From: Aselliscus stoliczkanus
Taxonomy: Eukaryota > Chordata > Mammalia > Chiroptera > Hipposideridae
Assembly: GCA_033961575.1 (NCBI GenBank)
Contig: CM066730.1
Span: 152,795,523-152,859,522 of the forward strand
DNA length: 64,000 nt
Reading direction: 5' to 3'
The translations under genes were made by a program, and so were the position numbers. Shown here piece by piece: positions 34,573 through 45,375 of this stretch. Below the pieces are notes generated by a model that was not told where the DNA came from, did not search any database, and was given only the letters and a program-made list of their open reading frames with translations. Every line of letters begins with the position of its first letter. Position 1 is the stretch's first letter.

Positions 34573-34600
34573 TTTATTTATTTATGTATTTATTTACATA
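34573..34600. repeat. Short (TTTA)n run
   Basis: TTTATTTATTTATGTATTTA with neighbours; a short imperfect microsatellite. Confidence 0.8.
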
Positions 34601-35089
34601 GCAAGCATTTGGATTTCACTCTAGTACACATTTGACAGGAATCTATAATGGGGTCCTGATAAGAGACCTAACCTGACGCAGGCTGAGAGAGGAGGAAAGG
34701 GAAGTGGTGAATTGTGCGCTGGCTCTTGAAGCTTCTGCCCCATTTTATTGGCCAGAGGGAGCCTCAGGGCCTCACCTTCCTCCCGGAGGGGGCAGGGGGG
34801 TTGCAGTCCTGCCTTGTGCCTGGGAGAACCAGAGAGATTTGGTAGACAGCACTGACCGACGGCTCCAGTGGGTTTAACATACATTTGCAACTTGCTATTT
34901 TTACTCAACCATGTTTCTGAGCTGTATCTATGTTGATCATATAGATCTAATTCTTAGGGATGAGACGCAAAGAGTGGATGCTGTATGTATCCAACGTTCA
35001 TGCGTCTCTTTATCACTACTCAGCTACTCACTGGTCCCCTTACCCTTCTTCCTGACCTCCAACACAGCAATCGATCAATGAATCAATCC

Positions 35090-35375
35090 ATCACAGAGGA
35101 GCTATTTATTCAGTGCCTGATGGGTGCTCTGTGCCAGATGACTCCATGAGCCAAGGGGTAAGCGGTGGTTCTGCCCTCAAAGTGCTTGGGGACTGGCTCC
35201 GGTGGCGGCACAAGGTTCTGCACTGAGGTGTGTTGAGATGCTTCCAGCAGGCAGGGATCGCTGAGTCTGGAGTAGGCAGAAAGGGCTTCCTGGAGGGGGT
35301 GGGGTTAGGCCTGGAGGGCCGGCTGGAACTGGGACAGGTGGAAAGGAAAGGTAGGTTGGTCAGCAGTCTGAGTGT
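35090..35375 (-). repeat. L2 fragment, antisense
   Basis: Antisense L2 3' pattern: TTATTCAGTGCCTGATGGGT, TGGTTCTGCCCTCAAAGTGC, GGGCTTCCTGGAGGGGGTGG. Confidence 0.6.
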
Positions 35376-35539
35376 AATGCAGACTCACGTACCTGGTCGG
35401 TCGGACTGATTTCTTCTGGCCCCAAGCGTTCTCCCTTATCAGGGTCATCCGTTTCCTTGGCTTCAAACCTCATCACTGTGCCAAGGACACAAAATCGGGG
35501 TCTCCAGCTAGGACCTCACTCCTGAATTATAGACCCTGA

Positions 35540-36240
35540 TGCCTCCTGGATACCTTTGCCTGGGAGACCCAGGGCACCTCAAACTCAGCATGTGCCCACC
35601 AAGCCATCCGGCTGTCACTGAGAGCATCTCCTCCCACATCCAGATCTCAGAGGGTGTACCCAGCCCTTCACACTCAAAACCTTCATGTCTTCTTGGATGC
35701 CTTCTTTCCCTCATCCTTCTTCCCTTCCAATTAGTCCCCAGATTCTGGTGTCCACATGAAGTGGTCCGTGAGTCGGATGCGTTCTCTCTTCACTCCTTGT
35801 GCCACAGCTCTGGTCTCCCTCTTTCCAGGCCCTCATGTTGGTAGCATTGAGTGTCTTTGATCACAGCTCTGCCTATGTCACACCTCTGCTCCGGAGCCTT
35901 CTGTGGCTGCTTACCTCCAGGATCCAGTTAGAAAAACTCAAGCTGATCTTCCTGGCCCCACAGTCTGACCTGTCACTGCTGTGCTTTGCTTTCTGTGCCT
36001 GCTGGGGTCTGCCCAGTGCAAATCCTATCCAGCCTTCAAAGGGCTGTACTCAACCCTCTCAATAACCAAGCTCCCAGATCCCTCCACACCCCCTAGTTCT
36101 TTGTGTTACTTCTGGAATCACACCAGTACTGAAATTCATTCCTGTGTTCGCCCCAAGTCCCCGCTTGACCTGGGTCCGAGGGCCATGCTGATACATAAAA
36201 TGCATCAGTTTCCATTTATTGCATTGATTTCCTGGCATAC
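35540..36240 (+). repeat. L2 region, sense
   Basis: C/T-rich L2-type sequence: CTGTGGCTGCTTACCTCCAG GATCC, TTCCTGGCCCCACAGTCTGA, GCTTTCTGTGCCTGCTGGGG. Confidence 0.5.
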
Positions 36241-36939
36241 ATCCCCTACCTGCATCCCCTGTCACTTCCACACCTGAACAAAGCCCGCATTTTCCAGGCA
36301 ACCTCTGGGAGGGCCCGATCAGGAGTGTGTTGGCTCTTACCCAGCATCTTTGTACTGCCTTGGTTGTTTTAGAAGGGCTCCTTTGTTAGGGAATGTTGTC
36401 TTCAGACATACAAAGTGATATTGTTCATTGAGGGTGATGCCTTTAGTGTCCTAATTCAAGTTCACTTGTAGCAAGGAAAGCTGGGATCTCCGTCCAAAGG
36501 GCTAGGATGGAAGAGAAAGAGACTGGAATGGATAGGAACTACCTCACTGCCGAAAGTGGTTGCCCAAATCCAGCTGGGGAGTGAGGGGGGCTGGTGTTTA
36601 GGCCTGAAGGGAATGATGAGCTGAGATGGTGAGAGCCAGGGAAGCCAGTCCCAGCTGGGGTGGGGTACTCAGAAAGGTGGCCATGGGCAGTGGCGAGAGG
36701 TAGACTGGGTTGAGGGGGGCAGCCCAGCCTCAAATGGGAACTGGAATACAGGGCAGGGGAACAGAAGGCCAGCTGTGGGCCGGGCCAGGGTGGGTGGGGT
36801 AGGGTGACTCACTGGCATGGGGTTGCCCAGGACTGCCCCCAACCCTTCAGGTCTTTAGCAGAAAGAGTGCATGCCAGACCCTGCCAACTGCAGGACTCAG
36901 ATGCTGAGCTGAGGGAAAACCATCTGTGCTCCTGTCAGA

Positions 36940-37620
36940 GGGCACTGGATCCCATCTCTTCTCTCCCACCCCAATACACCCCAATACATCTCTCCAGCCA
37001 TTGCCTCTCTACAGGCCCATTCCATTCAGCATATCCAAACTTAAAGTTTCTTTCCTTCAAAACACTCCTTTGACTGGGGCCTACATCACCAGCTTTTTCT
37101 GCTTCCCTTTAAAGAAAAACTCCAGAAGGAATTGATATACTTCCTCACCACCATATCTTTCCTGCCAGCCTCTCTCAGACCCATTCCAGGTGGGCCTTTG
37201 GGCTCACACCTCAAAAGCTGCTCTTATCAAGGTCAACAGTGACCTCCACTCTGCAGAATTCCAAGGTCAGTGCTCACTTCTATTCTTTCCTGACCTGTCG
37301 GCAGTATTGGACACCGTTCATCCCTGCCCGCTCCTTATTACACTTTTGTCCATTTGGTTTCCAGGGCGCCATCTTTCTTGATCCTCCTCTTCCTTTGCCG
37401 ATGGCACTTTCTTGCATCTTTGTTGATTCCCTCTCATCTCCTGATCTCTAAACAGTAGGAGGATCCTCAGAGCTCAGCTCTTGGGCCTCCCCTCTTGTCC
37501 ATCTAAACTCACTCCCAAGGTGACTCTCTGTACTGTCTGTAGGTGGATGACTCCCAGACTCTTTAGTTCCACTGGAATTCTCTGCAGACTTCGTGTCCGG
37601 TCTCAGCTATCTGTGTGATG
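36940..37620 (+). repeat. L2 (CR1-like) reverse-transcriptase fossil
   Basis: Around 37200-37350 one frame still reads AALIKVNSDLHSAEFQ and PDLSAVLDTVHPC, which corresponds to the L2/CR1 reverse-transcriptase region with its DLSAAFDTV-type motif. Downstream, CAGCTCTTGGGCCTCCC and GGATGACTCCCAGACTCTTT fit later parts of the same ORF. It is heavily decayed. Confidence 0.65.
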
Positions 37621-37907
37621 GTCCCCCTGGGTGACCAGTGAACACAGCACAGCAGATGCTGAAAACCACTGTGACTCATAGGGCTCTTGGTACATTTGTT
37701 TAAAAAAATTATTTTAAGAGTTTACTTAATTCTGTATTGTTCCACTTGAAGGAGTTATATTTTTAACACGTGTGTTTTTCTGTCTGATGTATTTTAATAA
37801 TAGCTGAATTTATTTTTATTCAAGTCTAAGAGTTTATGCAGTATACCCGACACATGTCATTTTATGGTGTATCTATATTTTTAAAATTGGGCATCACACA
37901 CGTGCAA

Positions 37908-37951
37908 ACACATGCGCGCGCGCGTGTGTGTGTGTGTGTGTGTGTGTGTGT
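37908..37951. repeat. Alternating purine-pyrimidine tract (CG)n/(TG)n
   Basis: Forty-four bases alternate purine and pyrimidine without a break: ACACATGCGCGCGCGCGTGT and then TG units. A CA-rich lead-in (ATCACACACGTGC) precedes it. Confidence 0.95.
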
Positions 37952-38499
37952 TTACAAAATAGCAGATTGAAGAGAATTGTTTTAACTTAAAAATGTACAG
38001 GTTATTTTCTTTTCTAATAATTTTTTCCAAACCCTTTTCTTCTTGGACTTTGAAACTTGGCATTGTAGTATATTTTTCGTCCTAAATTTCTGCTCCGTCT
38101 AGCCCCATCTTACTATGAACTCCAGGTCAAGGATGATATAAAGTTTTGTCTTGGGTAATATTTGTTCCCTCTGAATATTGATTGGGGAATAAATTGATTA
38201 AATTATGCATTAAATAAATAGGGGTAAGTTGGAGCTTTTTGAATGGGTATAAAGAATAAACCCCTCATGTAAACCACTCTCAAAATCCAAACTGGAACCA
38301 AAAAAGTGCATACCACTGAAGGGTTGGCAATGGAAAGAGTGTGACATGTATGGCCGAGGCACAGAAGCTGTGTACCTTGCCACACACTTGTTCATCATCT
38401 CTTTCAAAGCCTCTAAGTAGCCAGAGGAAAAGTAGGGCATCTTTTGAAGGAAAGAAGCAAAATCACTTATTCAAATTCTGCACAAGTAACATCATTTTT

Positions 38500-39185
38500 C
38501 CAGATGTTCAGGCCCAAAACTCTGGCTTACATCCATTAGCAAATCTTGTCAACTCAACCTCTGAAACCCTCTCCAAAATCTGCCCATTTTTTCCCACCTC
38601 CTGGGTCAAGCCACTGGCATCTCTCACCTGAATTATCACAGGGTCCTCCTATATAATCTCCTGCTTCTGCCCTTTCCCACTACTGACTGTTGTCAACTCA
38701 GCAACCAGAGGGGTGCTGTTTAATCTTAGCAGACCCTGTCACTCCTGTTCCGCAGCCACTATAGCCTCGGAGGCCTGCGTGTGCTCACCCCAGCTCCTCC
38801 CCGACCTCTGCCTGACGCTCTCCCTGTTGCTACCTGCACTGCAGCCGGTCATCTCTTGGCTCATTGTCGGGTGTGCTTCTGCTTCAGGGCCTTTGCACTT
38901 GCTGTGCTCTCTGCCTGGAATACTTTTTCTCTCTTACACCCCCCCAGTCACCCTCAGTGAAGCCCAGACCACCCACCCACTGTACCCACCTCTGGCATTT
39001 CTGGTCCCCCTTCCCTTCTCTGCTCTATTTTTTTCCATTTGCCTACTAGTTTGTTTCTATTTCCTCTACCAGAACATAAGCTCTGTGAGGGCAGGAATTG
39101 CATTTTGTTCATTGCTGTTTCCTCAGTGCTGAGAGTAGTGCCTGGCACATAGGCAGTGCTAGACGACGTTCATTAAATGGAGGTT
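38500..39185 (+). repeat. L2 3' end, sense
   Basis: A long L2 3' region: TCACCTGAATTATCACAGGG, CTTCAGGGCCTTTGCACTTG CTGTGC, then GAACATAAGCTCTGTGAGGG CAGG and GTGCCTGGCACATAGGCAGT. A (TCTCT)n run follows at about 39186-39222. Confidence 0.8.
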
Positions 39186-39479
39186 TCTCTCTCTTCTCTC
39201 TCTTCTCTTCTCTTCTCTTCTTGGTGAATCCAGGTTGCCAGGACCCTGCCTTCTTCCTGAGAGAGACCCAGTGCTTTGATCTCTCTTTAATTCTCAGGCT
39301 TCTCCCCAGAAGTGTAGCCGTGCTGCCCTGCACATGGTCCCAGTGGGCTGGGGAGTGAATTGTCCAACCTCCATCACTGTGCCACGCTAGCTTTTGTTCT
39401 CTTTCTCTTTCCCCCAACTCCTGTTGTTCCATCTCTCGTAGGAAATATCACCTAGACTTCAGGAAGGGGGTAATACTTG

Positions 39480-40540
39480 TAGGGGCCGTGGAGAGGGCAG
39501 GGTATTGCAGAGTCCAGGTGAGACGTCCAGTGGCTTACAGCAGGGAGATGGCAGTAAAGATGGGGGATGGAGCCATAGGACTTACGATGGGTGGAATATG
39601 GAGGGTGAGAAAGAGACGCTTGGAATCCAGAGTGACTGCCACAGTTCTGTTTCGAATAATAGGATGGTGGTGCCATTTCCTGAGGTAGGCAGGGGTGGGA
39701 GAGGAGAGTCAGAAAGAGGTTTGGGGAAGGCGAGATCAAAACGGAGTGGACATGTTAATCCTGAGGTTCCAGTCATGCACCCAAGTGTTCAGGGAGGTGT
39801 GTGGCAATTGGATACATGAGCTTGGCATTCAGAGGACGGGCCTGAGCTGGAAACCCATATTTAGTATATGCATTTGTCCATGCATAGATGCTATTTAGGG
39901 GAATGGGGCTGGATGGGGTCACTTGGGGAGATGGAGAAGAGAGAAAACACAGGGGCATCCAGAACTGAGCCCGGGATACGCCAGCAGTTAGAGGACAAGA
40001 GGAGACGCAGCTGCAAAAGCTTGAGAAGGCGAAGCTAGAGGGGTAGGAGGAGCCCCAGCAGAGCGGGAAGTCCTAGACTGCTCAAGAAGGAGGAGTGGTC
40101 AGCCGGGCTGAGTGATGCTCAGAGGACAAGCAAGTGTCTATGGAAGGTGGCCACACGGGGGTCACTGGTGACTTTGATGGGAGCTGTTTGGGCAAGCGTT
40201 GAAATGAGACGTGGAGGCAGCACATGTCCTAAGAGTGGGGGGTGAGGGGTGGAGCTGGAGGGAGTGTGAAGTCGAGCAGGTGGGTGTTTAAACTGAGAGA
40301 TCCTTGTGTGTGCACGTGCTGCTTGTGTGTGCACATCCTGCTAGGAATGGCGTACAGCAGGGACAGATGATGATGCCGCCTGGAGAGACAGCCGGGGTAG
40401 GGGTCAGAGGGCAGGAGCAGGGTCCCAGAGAAACCACGAGGGCGTGGGGCCAAAGCAGTGAAGAGAAAGGCAGTTCTCAGGTAGAAACAAGATGAAAGAA
40501 ATGCTGGTTGCAATCCAAGCAGAACTGATGATTTGGAGGT
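39480..40540 (-). repeat. L2 ORF region, antisense
   Basis: The + strand reads as reverse-complemented L2: AGAGTCCAGGTGAGACGTCC, AGGATGGTGGTGCCATTTCC TGAG, TGGACATGTTAATCCTGAGG, GAGTGGTCAGCCGGGCTGAG, GGGGTCACTGGTGACTTTGA. Confidence 0.7.
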
Positions 40541-41324
40541 GGGAGGTGAGAGGGTTCTCTCAGCCTCAATCCAGGCCTCTTTTCACTATTCCAGGCCCCC
40601 CATGGGCTCGGAGTCTTCATTAATAGATTTGTGAATGGCTGTTTTTGTAAACAAGAGCAGGAAATTTCTGTTCCCAGGAAACCACTTGGATTCTTGGAAA
40701 AAGTTATTCCTTTGTAAAGATTACCCCCTAAATAAAAAATATCAGATGTTCAGTAGCCTGGTGAGGTCGACTCTGAACTGCCCTCACATCTTTCTCCTTG
40801 CGTGCTCAAAGGACTTCCCAGGGAACACTTGATCCAGACATTAGAGAAAGCTGATTATGTCACTAAGAAACCCAAGTCACGGACAATAAAAAAAAAAAAA
40901 AAAAAATCCAACGTGAAAAGTGAAATGGAAAAGAAAAAAGACATATTGATCGTGGGGCAGACTGAGTGTCTGAGTGTGCGGGGCTGGAGTCCCTGGAGCC
41001 CTAAGGGCTGTCAGGGAAGACCTAAGTGCATGTCATTAAAATTTAAAGGAGGATCCATTTCTCAGGGAGGCGCTGCCTCTGGTTCCTGTTGGGGGTCTGA
41101 GGCAGCAGGGGCTCAGCCTTGAGCTGAGGGAGTGCAGGAAGGAGTCCTCAGCCAGCACGGTGGCCCCTGAGAGTAGCAGCTGCAGCAAGGACATCCTTGG
41201 GGCCTGGAAGGCATCTGCCTGAGTCTCCGCTTCCTTCCTGTCCTGAGCTATCAGGCCTGGCACCCACGAGGAAGCTGGCTTCTCCCCACCTCTCCTGTGG
41301 GAGAAGCAGCCTCCTAGGAAACAG

Positions 41325-41326
41325 TT

Positions 41327-41425
<99 letters not shown>

Positions 41426-41456
41426 GTCTCTCTCTCTCTCTCTGTCTCTCTCTCTC
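41325..41456. repeat. (CT)n tract, about 130 bp
   Basis: A long CT dinucleotide run, perfect to about 41414 and then broken by CTGT steps. Ser/Leu and Arg/Glu frames here are artefacts. Confidence 0.97.
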
Positions 41457-41817
41457 ACGGAGTTTGAAGAGCCAAATATTTCTATGAATATTGTTATGGA
41501 AAACAGCTGTACCTTTTTCCTTCCCCACATTTCCTCTCCCCTACCCTTGGAAACAATAGCTTTCATCCCTTTTGGCTGCTCACCTTGGTTTACTTCCGTA
41601 TCTCTAAATAATGTGCCTGGGCGGCTACACCTTGGGTTTCAGCTTTAGGCATTAACGAGTGACACAGAGCCTTGCCACCTTCCACGTGCACCTGTTTCCC
41701 CATTCTCTCATCCTCTCATTAAGGTGACACGGAATATAATTCTCAGCTAAGTCACATCATGGACTGTGCTTACTTTTTCCTTCCTGTACAACTCTTCTGT
41801 TTGCACTGTGGATAATA

Positions 41818-41820
<3 letters not shown>

Positions 41821-41864
<44 letters not shown>
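41821..41864. repeat. (GT)n microsatellite
   Basis: About 20 GT units with one GA step near the start. Confidence 0.97.
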
Positions 41865-41865
<1 letters not shown>

Positions 41866-42199
41866 CGTTCTAACTTCACTTAGTTTCTGATAAATTCAAA
41901 TTCTGAATTTGACCCCCAAATCCTCACCTAGCCAGCGTCTCCCCCTCAGACATTCAGAAGCATTGGGGGCTCCGTGTTGCTGACACAGTCCCTCCCTGAG
42001 CCGTCCAGCCAGCTCCAAGCTGCAAGGCCAGCTGCTCCCTCTGCCTGGCACACGGCTGCCATCCCGGGGTCTTCCTTCACCCTACCCCAGAGATTCTCTT
42101 GCCTCCTATGTTGTGCCTCCACGTTCTGGAAACATGTCTTCCTCTTCCTCAGCTTATTTCCTCATTATCACCATCTGTTAGTATGGTCTTCTCGAGAAA

Positions 42200-42990
42200 A
42201 GGTCCGTGAGAGGTAAGTTTTTTGACGCTTCCCATGACTGACAGTGTCGGGAATGTCTTGATTCCGTTTCTCAAACTGAAGTGTAGAATCCCAGGTCGGG
42301 AAGGATTTTCCTTCCGAGTTTTAAAGGCATTGCTCCCTTGTCCTCAGGCTTCTAGGCTGCTATCAGGAGTTCCAAATCCATTCTGGTTCCTGTTCCATCT
42401 TCGGTGACTGTCTTAGGGTCATCCCTTCATCCCGACGTGGGTGAGATTTCACAAGCGTGGATCTTGGCGTGAGGCGGTTTTCATCACTGGGTGACTTTCA
42501 ATCTGGCAACTCGGGGCATTGTCTTTCATTGTTTCCTCGGTAATTTTCTCTCGTCCCTTTGCCTCTCTCCTCTCTCTGGAACGCCTGTTATTCAGGAGCC
42601 TGGCCTCCTGGCTTGTCTCTGATTTTCAGGTCTCTGTCAGATCTCCCATCTCTGTATTGTCACTCTACTTCCTGGATTCTTCTGTCCATTTCGCCTTCCA
42701 CACATTCTGGTGTTCTCACTTCTGCTTTCACGTTTTTAATTTTAAAGAGCTCTTTTGTTGAATGTTCCTTTTAATAGTATCCTGTTCTTATTTGGTAGAT
42801 TGCAATATCTTGTCGTATCTCTCAGAGGCTATTAATGGTAGTTGCTTTTGTTTTTCGTGTTCTTCATGGTTTCTGATTCCCTTGGGTTCCCTTGTATCCA
42901 TGTATTTGTTTTGGTCTCTTTTCTCAGGTGTCTGATACCCTCTGGTGTCTTCATATGTGTGAGAGCAGGAGATTCAAAGATGCCTGGAGC
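42200..42990 (-). repeat. HAL1/L1 ORF1-region fragment, antisense
   Basis: The + strand reads as reverse-complemented HAL1/L1: TTTTAAAGGCATTGCTCCCT TGTC, TGGAACGCCTGTTATTCAGG, TTTTTAATTTTAAAGAGCTC, then AATGTTCCTTTTAATAGTAT CCTGTTCTT. Confidence 0.6.
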
Positions 42991-43592
42991 TCAGGGTCTG
43001 AGAGCGAGGCTTCCCCACAGCTGCTCCTCTGGGCTGTTCCTGGCGAGGCCGCGATGACAGTGTCATAGATCTTCCTTTGGGGCATAATCCCTATGAAGAC
43101 TGCCTGAAGGGAACAGGGCTCATTTCCCATAATCTGGGAGCCACAGGAAGGAAAAAAGTAGAGGGGGAGGGGTAAGGAGTCTCAGCATCAGTCACATGTT
43201 CACTTCATCGCCTCATTTCTTTATGGGACCTCTGCCTGCCCTGCACTTGCCTGACATCTGCCCTCAAAGAGAGCGGAGAATAAGCCTCCAGTCTTTCCCA
43301 GTGGCAGGGAGCGGTGGTCTCCTGGCTGCAGGAACTGAGGAAGAGACAGGTGCCTGATGCCTCTAATAACACTTTTGACCAATTGTCATTATCTTGGTCC
43401 CCCCATCCCCACCTCCAGTGCCCTTGAGGATCCTGTGTTGTAAGTCAGGTTCGGTTTCAGCTTTCCCTACAGTGAACTTAGGATTCCATTTTCTTGAATC
43501 TGAAAAGTCTTTTTCACCATCCATCTCTGTCCAGCTTCCAAAATTTTATTGTCAGTCTCCTCTCCTTTTCTTCTTTATGGATTTATTATGCC

Positions 43593-43670
43593 AAAAAAAA
43601 AAAAAAGAAGAAAGAGAGGAAGGAAGAAAGGAAGGAAGGAAGGAAGGAAGGAAGGAAGGAAGGAAGGAAG

Positions 43671-43723
<53 letters not shown>

Positions 43724-43782
43724 AAGAAAAGAAAGAAAGAAAGAAAGAAAGGAAGGAAGGAAGGAAGGAAGGAAGGAAGGAA

Positions 43783-43847
<65 letters not shown>

Positions 43848-43905
43848 GAAGAAAGAAAAAGAAAGTAAGAAAGGGGAGGGGAGGGAAAAAGGGAAGGGAG
43901 GAAGG
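43593..43905. repeat. Polypurine tract: A-run, (AAGG)n, (GA)n, (AAAG)n
   Basis: From 43593 to 43865 every base on the + strand is A or G (273 nt). After one T at 43866 purines continue to 43905. Blocks in order are poly(A), GGAA repeats, GA repeats, GAAA repeats, GGAA repeats, GAAA repeats and G-rich sequence. Apparent Lys/Glu/Arg frames are artefacts. Confidence 0.98.
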
Positions 43906-44864
43906 TACCCTGGTGTGAGCCCTGGAGCTGGAGACTGGGGCAAGTCTAGTTTCCTCTTTGGGTCTTAGTTTCTTCATTCGGAGGATGTGGGAAAGGACTT
44001 GGGGCTTGGAGTGCAGCCATTATGATCTCTGAGATCTTGGGCAGGACATTTACTCTTCCTGAACCTTGGTTTCTCATCCATACAATGAGTGATCTCAGTA
44101 TAGTCTGGGTGAACCATCTCTGGCTATCGTGATGTGACTGTAGGATCTTTCTAGTCGTTGTCAACCGATGAGCTATTTCAGCTCTGCACTCAATCTCTGT
44201 TGCTCAGAGACGGTTAGCAGGGAAAGGCTATTGCAAGCCCTTGTCTCTCCCTAAGGAGAAGCTGGCAATTTCTAAAGGTCAGAGCCTTATTCAAGCTCAT
44301 CAGCAGGGTACCCCTTCTTGGGCAGGAGCCTTGGAAGTGCATCCAGCCTGAGTTGAGACATCTGTTGGGAAGAATTTCCTTTCGGAGCCCAGAATTGGGT
44401 TCTGGGTATTGACTTGCCTGAACTTACAGGTGAGGGAGTGAGAAGGGCAAAGGAGGTGCCAGTCTCTAGGGGGTCCTCTGGCCCCACAGCTCAGAATAAG
44501 GAGGAGAAAGTTGCTCCCTCCCTACGGTCTGGAGTCGCTTGGAGGAGGGGTCCCAGCTGTGGTGTGTTCCCCCCAAGCGTCAGTGGCTCCTTGCTGTCCA
44601 CAGGTCCAGGGGACACTGATACCCTCCAGCCAGGCATATCCTGCCATGTTGTGCTTGCCGGCCTTGGGCACCTTCAGCCATGTTCTTTGGTGCTGCCAGG
44701 ATGCCTTGCCTCACTCAGAGGTGCACCTGCCTCCTGGGGGCTGTGATGGACATTAAATAGAATCAGAGCCTGGCACACTCCATCCCACCCCATTGCCAAT
44801 GAGAGGAATGAGTGATATCCTTCACTCCCTACCCTCCAAGGGGAGTACCTATCTCAGTTTAGCA

Positions 44865-45060
44865 CTAGCGCCAGACCTGGGTTCAAATCCTGGCTCTGCC
44901 ACTGATTAGAAAGTCACTTAACCTCTCTATGGCTCAGTCTTCTCATCAGGAAAATGAGAATAATAATGGTACCTGTTTGTCAAAGTTGTTGCAGATGAAA
45001 GGAAACCATGTTTGTATATAATATACCTGACACGTAGTAAGTTGACCTCTTATCCTGCCG
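44865..45060 (+). repeat. MIR, nearly full length
   Basis: GGGTTCAAATCCTGGCTCTG CCACT, AACCTCTCTATGGCTCAGTC and ATAATAATGGTACCTG follow the MIR consensus order. Confidence 0.88.
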
Positions 45061-45149
45061 TGAATTATCAATATTTACTTATGTGATTGCCTCTTTAAGT
45101 AAAGGGTAGGTTCTTGGTATCTCCCCTCCTACAAGCACTTTGTGGTGGG

Positions 45150-45375
45150 GTGTAGACTCTGAAGCCAGACTACCTGTGTGGGAATCCTGGATCTATCAGA
45201 GTGACCATCTGATCTTAAGTAAGCTATGTAACCGCTCTGTGCCTCAGTCTCCTCATCTGTAAGACCGAGACAATAACAGCTGAAAAGGTTTGCATGAGGA
45301 TTAGCTAAGACGTTACAGGTAAAGAACTTAAAATGCTTGGCGCATAATAATTACTCAATAAAAGTCCACTGTTAT
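45150..45375 (+). repeat. MIR, nearly full length
   Basis: GTAGACTCTGAAGCCAGACT, TGCCTCAGTCTCCTCATCTG, then GCATAATAATTACTCAATAA; a long MIR. Confidence 0.85.

Noticed and set aside
43593..43905. Lys/Glu/Arg-rich or Phe/Ser/Leu-rich proteins over the purine tract (and Arg/Glu over the CT tract at 41325)
   Set aside because: They are translations of low-complexity repeats with no unique sequence.
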